Positions 56,955 through 64,000 of a stretch of 64,000 nt of DNA are shown here, in pieces (position 1 is the stretch's first letter; every line of letters starts with the position of its first letter). The stretch is from Achatina immaculata. Lineage: Eukaryota > Mollusca > Gastropoda > Stylommatophora > Achatinidae. The stretch spans positions 46,818,017 to 46,882,016 of the forward strand of contig CM019696.1 of the NCBI GenBank assembly GCA_009760885.1. Reading direction: 5' to 3'. The notes under the pieces were generated by a model, which worked only from the letters and a program-made list of their open reading frames with translations, ran no database searches and was not told the origin of the DNA. A program made the position numbers and the translations under genes.

Positions 56955-58482
56955 TTAATGTATCCAAAATACTTTGTTTGTTTGTTTAAACCTCTTTACT
57001 AGCCAGCCTTCTTCAATATTAAGTTCTTGTAGTATGGATATATTTGTTCGTTTTTGTGTCCATAACATTTGAAGAACTCTTCTGTAGCATTTACATTCAA
57101 AGGCATTTATGTGTTTCTCAGCTGTTTTGTTAAGTGTCCAGGTCTCACAGGCATATGTTGCGATGGAAAAGATGCATGTCCTTAAAAATCTTATTTTTGT
57201 AGTTCTGTCTGTTCCTCCCAGGCAGAATGTAAGACAGGCCTGCGTGCCCAATTCTTTACCCTTGAAAAATAAAGATTCATAAAGATTCATTCCCCACAGA
57301 TTCTTTAGTTGTTTTACTTTTTGAAGTAAATCGATAGATGTCCTACTTTTAATTTCTCTCATTGTATCTCCATTATTAGTTAGTAGTGATCCAAGATATT
57401 CAAAACTCTCCACTTCTTTCAATTTCTCCTCATTGATACATATTTCAGCTGCCTTGTTTGTTTTGTCAGTTGTCATCAATTTAGTTTTCTTTGCATTAAG
57501 ATAGAGGTTCTGCTCTTCGCTGTTCTTACGGACGGACATAATTAGTTTTTCCATTCATTTTTGTGTTGTGGACAGTAATACTGTGTCATCAGCATATCTA
57601 ATCTCTGGTATTTCATAACCTCCAATTGTTATGGCATCGTAATATTCTTTGTCTACATCTTCTCATACACTCCTCATTATATTTTCAGTATACAAGTTAA
57701 ATAAGTAAGGCAATATGCACCCCTGACGGACCCCTTGTTTTACATCAAACCAAGTTGTTGTTATTTACCATTTATTCTTACTGCTGCCTGTTGGTCTAGA
57801 TACAGCAGTGATGTTAATTGTATCAAATGTGTTGGAAATCGCATTTTTTCCATTATTTCCCAAAGTTTCTGGTGTTGTACACAATTAAATGCCTTTGAGT
57901 AGTCTATAAAAGATGAATATAGATTCACATTAAACTCTCTGCATTTCTCTATTATTAATCTTATACTGAATATATGATCTCTTAATCCTCTTCCTTGCCT
58001 TAAACCAGATTGGACCATATTGCTCTCTTCTTCTATTTTCTTACGAAGTCTAACCATTATCATTTTAATAGAATTTTACTGGCATGACTAACCAGGACAA
58101 CAGTTCTGTAGTTTGTGCATAATTTCAAGCTTACTTTTTTTTGGCAATGGTATGAATACAGTTCTTTTCCATTCTTTTGGCCAAATACCTAAATGCCATA
58201 TCTTTTTACATAGCGCATGATAGATTGTGCATATTCCTTTCCTCCTGCTTTAATAAATTCAGCTGTTATCTCATCACATCCTTGTGATTTACCATTTTTC
58301 AGATTCTCTATTGCCCATAAAACTTGTTCTATTGTCGGTTCGGGTTCTTTCTCCTCCAACAATAATTCACATTGTTGATTTCTGCTTCCACAGTCGTTTG
58401 TTTCATACATTCTTCTGCAATATTCCTTCCATCTTTCTAGAATTTCCTCTGTCTCTGTCAAGGTATTCCCCCATCTCATCAC
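56955..58482 (-). pseudogene. Reverse transcriptase of copy K, disrupted
   Basis: Three open blocks (58482-58189, 58063-57761, 57554-56955) cover GKSQGCDEITAEFIKAG, FIDYSKAFN (second Asp of motif A is Asn), RQGC and RYADDT (about 57582-57600), then the C-terminus. At least two frameshifts and a stop (TTCTCATACACTCC region) separate the blocks. The nested Z fragment adds in-frame sequence (NLYESLFFKGKELG), so the frame passes through it. Confidence 0.85.
57217..57293 (+). mobile_element. LINE family Z 3' scrap z6, nested in copy K
   Basis: GGCAGAATGTAAGACAGGCC, CCCAATTCTTTACCC, then AATAAAGATTCATAAAGATT. Inserted opposite to K between the codons for NLW and RGTDR; 77 bp only. Confidence 0.88.
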
Positions 58483-58647
58483 AAATTACATTTAGCTTAG
58501 GTGTGACACTTCTTGTCAATGTCTTAATTTCTTTAAACATTTCACTATCTCTTCCACACTTCTGATGTCCTTCTATTCGATCTTGTACTTATTGTTTTTG
58601 TCTTTTCTGGTGTTTCAACGTACTTCTTTTGTTAAAATATATATTCC

Positions 58648-58650
<3 letters not shown>

Positions 58651-58707
<57 letters not shown>
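58651..58707. repeat. (AT)n at the 5' junction of copy K
   Basis: A tract of ~57 bp exactly where LINE homology stops. Confidence 0.93.
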
Positions 58708-58713
<6 letters not shown>

Positions 58714-58732
58714 GGGTATGTGGGTGGGTGTG

Positions 58733-59083
58733 TGTGAGTGAGTGAGTGAGTGAGTTAGTGAGTGAGTGAGTGAGTGAGTTAGTGAGTGAGTGAGTGAGTG
58801 AGTTAGTGAGCGAGTGAGTGAGTGAGTTAGTGAGTGAGTGAGTGAGTGAGTTAGTGAGTGAGTGAGTGAGTGAGTTAGTGAGTGAGTGAGTGAGTGAGTG
58901 AGTGAGTGAGTGAGTGAGTGAGTGAGTGAGTGAGTTAGTGAGTGAGTGAGTGAGTGAGTGAGTGAGTGAGTGAGTGAGTGAGTGAGTTAGTGAGTGAGTG
59001 AGTGAGTGAGTGAGTGAGTGAGTGAGTGAGTGAGTGAGTAAGTGAGTGAGTGAGTGAGTGAGTGAGTGAGTGAGTGAGTGAGA
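58733..59083. repeat. (GTGA)n array, ~350 bp
   Basis: Tetranucleotide array with periodic GTTA variants. In the first half the variants recur every ~30 bp, showing higher-order structure; the second half is purer. 59084-59440 after it holds nothing recognisable. Confidence 0.96.
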
Positions 59084-59440
59084 TAAACGGAGGGAATGTA
59101 TGGAACCTTGAATATCCCTCCTACATGATGCAAATCGTTGACTCCCATTATTAAGTCTGCATTCTCCCCATCCAGCCCGATCCCCAGTACCCCAACATAA
59201 CGGGGTAAGTCTGGAGGGAGACGAGAAGATAAAATTAACTGGTCTGGTCGGGCTAATTTGTTGCCCATGCGCAGAAGAGAGCAGAACCTTTTGCGGACGT
59301 TAAACTCGCTGCCTTTCCGAAGACTTTGGAGAATGACAGACACTGGACAGAAAAATGAGACACCAGGGCATTTATAAATGATATTAGACAGGAAACGAGA
59401 AACACTAATTTAATCATCAAAGACATATCAACAACAAATA

Positions 59441-59760
59441 CGAGAGACACCAAGGAAGTTATCAAAAACATTCAACAAAAAACATCAGACAAAAAAGCAC
59501 TTTAAAGTGACATTCAACATAAAATATGAGACAAAAATGCACTTTAAAAAGACATTCAACATAAAATATGAGACAAAAATGCACTTTAAAGAGACATTCA
59601 ACGTAAAATATGAAACAAAAAGGCACTTTAAAAAGACATTCAACAACAAAAAAATGATAGAGACACAAAAACAGTTATCAAAGACATTCAATAAAACATG
59701 AGAGACACCAAGGCAGTTCAAAGACATTCATCGTAAAATATGAGACAAAAAAAAGGCAGT
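59441..59760. repeat. 42-bp minisatellite, about 7 units
   Basis: Unit AAAATATGAGACAAAAATGC then ACTTTAAAAAGACATTCAACAT. Outer units are shortened (ACACCAAGG variants). Confidence 0.92.
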
Positions 59761-60545
59761 TATTAAAGACAGTCACAATAAAATGAGAGGCATTAATACA
59801 GTTATCAGAGGAGACACTAGGATCGAAAATGAGAGACACAGAGACAGTAGATCAATAGATTATTTCCTGCCCGTAGTCTCGCTTAACAGTCAACTCTGAT
59901 TTCTGTACTAGAGAACCTCGTCGACTTTCCGTGCTTTAGTCTGGCCCCTGTTAGTGCAACAAGGAAAAGGTGCTTACTGTCTACAAACTATACATAAAAC
60001 ATCAAAAAAATTCAATGCAAACTTCCATCAATAAAAGAACCAATACAACATCTAATAATAAAACAAGCCATCAATATTTCATATAAAAACGTTAAAGAAT
60101 ATTTTTTTTCAAAGGAATACTGGAATCAGAACTGGACTTTTGGTACAAATGTTTTTTTAACTTCTCCTTTTCTTTTTCCGTCTTTGTTCTACCTTCTATT
60201 TTCCTTTATCTTAGCTATTTTTTTTAATGTCTCGATAATGTACAGTCCCGAGTTATTTGTTTTTAATACAGAGCATCGCACTGACTTAACAAATCGCAAA
60301 TACGGGATAGCTGCTACGGGATTTTCTCGAGAAAATAGGCTTTATTTTCTGGACGAGGAAAGCCAAGGGGATAAGCGAGTGATGAATTTGTAACTGAATG
60401 GTTTGACAGCGTAGCTGGAGATGTACTGGGATGTTTCTCTTATTAGGTACTCCATAAGAATGAAGTGGGCTGGGTTTTTTTTTCTCTTTTGTTACTCAGT
60501 CAGTATTGTCCATGACAATAAGGGGGCCACAAGGCACATCAAACA
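59761..60545. other. Unassigned sequence
   Basis: Degenerate echoes of the previous array to ~59850. The rest holds no recognised element. Confidence 0.4.
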
Positions 60546-60547
60546 TC

Positions 60548-60640
60548 ACTTCTTCTTCTTCTTCTCCTCCTCCTCCTCCTCCTCCTCTTCTTCTACATCT
60601 TCTTCTTTTTCTTTTTCTTCTTCTTCTTCTTCTTCAGCTT
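60548..60640. repeat. (CTT/CTC)n tract
   Basis: Pyrimidine triplet tract of ~93 bp at the tail side of the next minus-strand LINE scrap. Confidence 0.92.
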
Positions 60641-60669
60641 TCCGAGCCATTAAGACTCATTGCTGCAGA

Positions 60670-61056
60670 TAAAGTTCACCTCCATTCATTTCTCTTCCTG
60701 ATCTTCTCTCTCTAGCTGGTGACACACGTTTCTTTTATATCCTCTTCTGTGTTGTCTTTCCATCTGTGTTGTCTTGGTCTACCTCTTGGTCTTGTTTCCT
60801 TTGTCTCCTGTACATACATAGTTTTCGTTTTGTCCGTTCTCTTCCATTCATTCTACACGGCCCAGCCAGTGTAGTCTGTTCATTTTCAAGTCGTTTATAA
60901 TCCACTGAGATTTAAATAAGCTGTTAAGTTCAGTGTTCCTTCTAGCTCTTCCTTCCCCAGTGTTGGTATCCTTTATGGACCCAAAGATTCTTCTTTGGAT
61001 CTTGTTTTCAAAGACCTACAGTTGTTGTTCATCTTTCTTTGCTATACTCCACATCA
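60670..61056 (-). pseudogene. LINE C-terminus scrap, family V
   Basis: The minus strand encodes ENKIQRRIFGSIKDTNTGEG, then RARRNTELNSLFKSQWIIND and LKMNRLHWLGRVE-stop-ME, followed by a GRPR-like basic part with frameshifts. This order (RRIFG ... EL..L ... RL.W.GHVERM) is common to LINE C-termini. No RT core. Confidence 0.65.
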
Positions 61057-61072
61057 AAATTCACATACTGTA

Positions 61073-61280
61073 TATTGCTATCAAGTGAAGGACAACAGGC
61101 TGAAGAAAAAGAGGTCGACCACGTGAAACTCTAAAGAGGACATTGTTAAGAGAATCCAGGGCATAACATCCCTTGATGAAGTTGAAAGACTCGCCGAGAA
61201 CAGGAAAACTTGGCAAACAACTATGCGAGCCCTGTGTGAAGTTTAACGGCGCGGGAAGGATGTAAGATGTAAGATATTGC
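61073..61280 (+). pseudogene. LINE C-terminus, family W (fragment 2)
   Basis: Plus-strand partner of the 35.8-kb fragment: AAGAAAAAGAGGTCGACCAC, CTAAAGAGGACATTGTTAAG and GTTGAAAGACTCGCCGAGAA are shared. A stop after RET and a frameshift disrupt it. Tail GATGTAA repeated at about 61258-61274. Confidence 0.7.
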
Positions 61281-61669
61281 TTCCGTTCTCTATGACCGAG
61301 TTTCATGACCAGTTCTTCGTCGCTGCATGTGCAGAGAGAGGGAGCCCATCTTTAGTTACACGCTGTGTGTGTGTTTTATTTATTTTTTTTAAAATTTAAA
61401 TGGTCTTTACATTAGTTTTTTTTATCGATTTCGAGAGGGAAACTGCCTGACTTGTGACTTAACAGCAAACATTTTAATAAAAATGCTCCTTAAAAGTGGT
61501 GTGCTCTCAGAGTTAACAAGCTCATGCGAGTGCATGGCCAAGGTGAAGGCCACCGCCGAGATCTGACGAATTTGTACACACCCGCCGCACATCTTCTTTT
61601 CATTGTACAAAAAGTGCGGTGTGACCTTTAACTTTTTTCAGGCTTACTACAGGACCACACATACTTGCA
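61281..61669. other. Unassigned sequence
   Basis: Nothing recognised. Confidence 0.4.
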
Positions 61670-62135
61670 AACAACACGAACACAATCAAACAACATAAAG
61701 AACACAAAGAACACGAACAACAAAAACACAATAAACAACATACACAACACAAACAATATAACAACACAAACAACACGACGAACACAAGCACCGTAAAAAC
61801 ACAAACAACAACAAACACAACACAGACAACACAAACAACATAAACAACACAAACAGCACAAACAACATAAGCAGCACAAACAGCATAAACAATACAAACT
61901 AATCGAACAACACAAACAACATAAACAGTATAAACAACATAAACAACACAAAGAACATAAGCAGCACAAACAGCATAAACAACACAAAGAAATCGAACAA
62001 CACAAAAAACATAAACAGCACAAACAACATAAACAGCACAAACACCACAAATAACATAAACAACACAAACACCACAAACAACATAAACAACACAAACAAC
62101 ATAAACAACACAAACAACATAAACAACGCAGTGTC
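61670..62135. repeat. AACA-rich degenerate minisatellite
   Basis: Built on AACAACATAAACAACACA (about 18 bp, halves of 9), more regular towards the right. Cys/Leu/Val-rich minus-strand frames of up to 187 codons are artefacts. Confidence 0.93.
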
Positions 62136-62720
62136 TACAGAAACGTGCACCACGAGTTAGCATCCCTGTGGTCGCATCACCGTCTCTTCAGAAGTAAAAG
62201 TTGTTTTCTGAAAAGAGGGCAAATCCTTAATTTTGGTTTTGTTTTCTGTTGCAAACCCCAGTGATCAAACACATCAAATTAACAAAACAGAAATAGATAA
62301 AAGCCTACATTTCTCAAATAAATAAATAAATAATAAACAGGAAGATATTTATAATCCAAAGATGATATTTCTAGAGTTTTCTGGCAAAGGTCAGAGGTGT
62401 GCTAATTATTTCCCTTGTTTCAGTTCTTGCCACAGGTCATTTCCGCTTAAGATCCCCAGCATCATACTACCTTGACCTTGAAGGTGTAGGTGAACAAGAC
62501 ACATTTGTCTCATATAACAGTTATTTTTCGTATTCTTGTATTGACAGTGTGACCGTAAAAAGGCATATTCATGGCTACAGAAGAGCATCTGACCATTTTA
62601 TGACAAGACCTAAGAGCAAAGGGCAAAGGTCAGAGAGTTCACGGGGTGCTTGTTCAAGATCTAGTTTTTTAACATACAAAATGGCGATGTCGCAGACGCT
62701 GTCCGATGAGGCAATCAATC
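62136..62720. other. Unassigned sequence
   Basis: A 123-codon frame at 62399-62770 runs into family X and has no known motif. Confidence 0.4.
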
Positions 62721-63055
62721 AGCGACCCATAGCTGATATGCCAGCGTCAGGTTTAGCGACCCATAGCTGACATGCCAGAGTCAGGTTTAGCGACCCATAG
62801 CTGAGCAAGACCCTGTCCCACCTCTCTTTTGCTACCCCCAGTAATAAGCCTAGCCTGGCTAACGGGGCAGGTATCGCCATAGCCCCCTTGGTGGTGGAGT
62901 CTGCTAAAGAAGCATTGCACACCCCCTGCTTTTTAGCTGTACTTCGAGACTGAAAAAAATAGCCGGCATAACCCGCTCCCACGCTGATGCCTCAACACCT
63001 CCACAGCATCGGCTGCAAAGAACACCAGCTCGTAGCTTACAGGGAGATGGCAGAG
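62721..63055 (+). mobile_element. Family X copy with duplicated 5' segment
   Basis: AGCGACCCATAGCTGAYATG...GTCAGGTTT (about 35 bp) occurs in tandem before the body, which continues to CCTCCACAGCATCGGCTGCA and CTTACAGGGAGATGG. Best preserved plus-strand copy in its 3' half. 63056-63305 after it shows no feature. Confidence 0.88.
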
Positions 63056-63305
63056 GTACTAGAGCTTTCAAAATAATACATAGGCACAGTGCTGGGTTAC
63101 TCTTTAGTCTAAACAGGCTTAAACCTTTGTGTCCAGGAGAAGAAAAATGTTAATACAGGCTTTTATTTTGTGACTCTTATATGGCAATACATAGAGGGGA
63201 GGGGGGGGAGCACTTGTTAGCCTCGGGCTCCAGGGGTGCTTCATCTGCTCCTGTCTTAACCTATGAAAAAAAATGTCCGTGTAAACCAAGTCAGGAAGTG
63301 TTCTT

Positions 63306-63700
63306 TTGATGATTTTTATCCGTCTCTGTGACAGAAATGTCCGCCTGATGACTGTTTTCCGTCTCTGTGACAGAAATGTCCGCCTGATGATTGTTTTTCG
63401 TCTCTGTGACAGAAATGTCCGCCTGATGATTGTTTTCCGTCTCTGTGACAGAAATGTCCGCCTGATGATTGTTTTCCGTCTCTGTGACAGAAATGTCTGC
63501 CTGATGATTGTTTTCCGTCTCTGTGACAGAAATGTCCGCCTGATGGCTAATATCCGTCTATGTGAAAGAAATGTCCGCCTGATGACTGTTTTCCGTCTCT
63601 GTGACAGAAATATCTGCCTGATGCTTATTGCCCGTCTCCGTATAAGAAATGTCCCTCTGATGGTGACTGTCCATCTCTGTGACAGAAATGTCCGTCTGAT
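63306..63700. repeat. 39-bp minisatellite, about 10 units
   Basis: Unit GACAGAAATGTCCGCCTGAT then GATTGTTTTCCGTCTCTGT. A multiple of 3, so both strands are open for 134-201 codons. Confidence 0.96.
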
Positions 63701-63880
63701 GACTGGCTGAGACTGAGAAGACAATAATAATCAGTGTGCAGCCTAGATGAGGTGCCTAAAGGTGATGACTGGTTTACAGGTACAGGACCGACCTCAGCTA
63801 ACAAAGGTTATTATACAGAAGGGCTGTGAATGTAGAGATTTGGCACAGGGGACAGTGGAGATTTGGATTCAAGATCTCAT

Positions 63881-64000
63881 CCAGCATCACTGCGGGTTTT
63901 CCAGCATCGCTGCGTGTCTTCCAGCATCGCTGCGTGTCTTCCAGCATCGCTGCGTGTCTTCCAGCATTGCTGCGTGTCTTCCAGCATCGCTGCGTGTCTT
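63881..64000. repeat. 20-bp minisatellite, at least 6 units, cut by window end
   Basis: Unit CCAGCATCGCTGCGTGTCTT; GC-richer than the other arrays. Confidence 0.96.

Larger units (their letters stand above)
56731..58650 (-). mobile_element. LINE-1fam copy K, 1.9 kb
   Basis: Minus-strand copy with (ATTC)n reading of the GAAT tail at 56731-56755. It runs 5' to the linker before the RT (TKEVRRNIRKD codons), where an (AT)n tract begins. It is the second-longest copy in the window. A 77-bp family Z fragment is nested in it. Confidence 0.92.

Noticed and set aside
61600..62163. 187-codon Cys/Val/Leu-rich membrane-like protein
   Set aside because: Comes from the AACA-rich minisatellite; overlapping frames look alike.
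63306..63700. CRISPR-like array (39-bp repeat)
   Set aside because: Units abut with no unique spacers, and the context is eukaryotic transposon debris.
63119..63724. 201-codon Arg/Ser-rich repeat protein, with an opposite-strand 134-codon frame
   Set aside because: The 39-bp minisatellite is a multiple of 3; no start context, splice or domain evidence.

Overview
This window is nuclear-type DNA from a repeat-rich animal, most likely an invertebrate and possibly a mollusc. The phylum is inferred from remembered repeat flavours, not from a search. It has no compact operon-like coding, no ribosomal or canonical tRNA gene, and no recognisable host gene on either strand. What can be read is almost entirely transposable-element debris and tandem repeats, separated by unannotatable AT-rich sequence.

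The dominant element is a non-LTR retrotransposon (LINE) family, called LINE-1fam here. It has an N-terminal AP-type endonuclease, a reverse transcriptase and a basic C-terminal tail. A nearly complete copy opens the window (1-3198); its 1029-codon frame is broken by a single in-frame TGA. Eleven more 5'-truncated copies follow, at 3.2, 9.7, 12.1, 14.3, 19.9, 29.6, 31.1(-), 34.6, 42.1(-), 50.0 and 56.7-58.65(-) kb. All copies that reach the 3' end finish in short (GAAT)n or (GACT)n tails. Several have visible target-site duplications, and two landed inside minisatellites. A second LINE family with (GAT)n tails lies at 15.8, 25.1 and 46.3(-) kb. A third family (with FADD-type RT remnants at 55.3-56.6 kb) left six 3'-end fragments, and single fragments of further families occur at 31.7, 35.8, 51.7 (RNase H) and 60.7-61.3 kb.

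Short elements include three tRNA-like SINE types, two palindromic hairpin elements carrying a tRNA-like box (8.55-9.09 and 26.35-26.71 kb), a dispersed retroposon of about 350 bp (family X) and 3' ends resembling Penelope-like elements (10.3-11.3, 28.0 and 41.2 kb). There are also hAT-type miniature elements (32.3, 44.1 and probably 37.2-38.7 kb) and a Tigger-like element (53.6-54.76 kb).

Tandem repeats are exceptionally dense. I count more than twenty minisatellites with units of 14-57 bp, a trinucleotide field over 1 kb long, and many di-, tri- and tetranucleotide tracts. Several arrays can be traced to local expansion of transposon sequence (15-bp array inside family X, 34-bp array inside the Tigger-like element, GAA and GAT tracts as element tails). 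Unit lengths divisible by 3, or units lacking stops, produce long open frames on both strands that are not genes. I found no convincing new enzyme system. The most informative features are nested insertions with internal empty-site controls, a perfect 136-bp inverted repeat, and the link between transposon ends and minisatellite birth.
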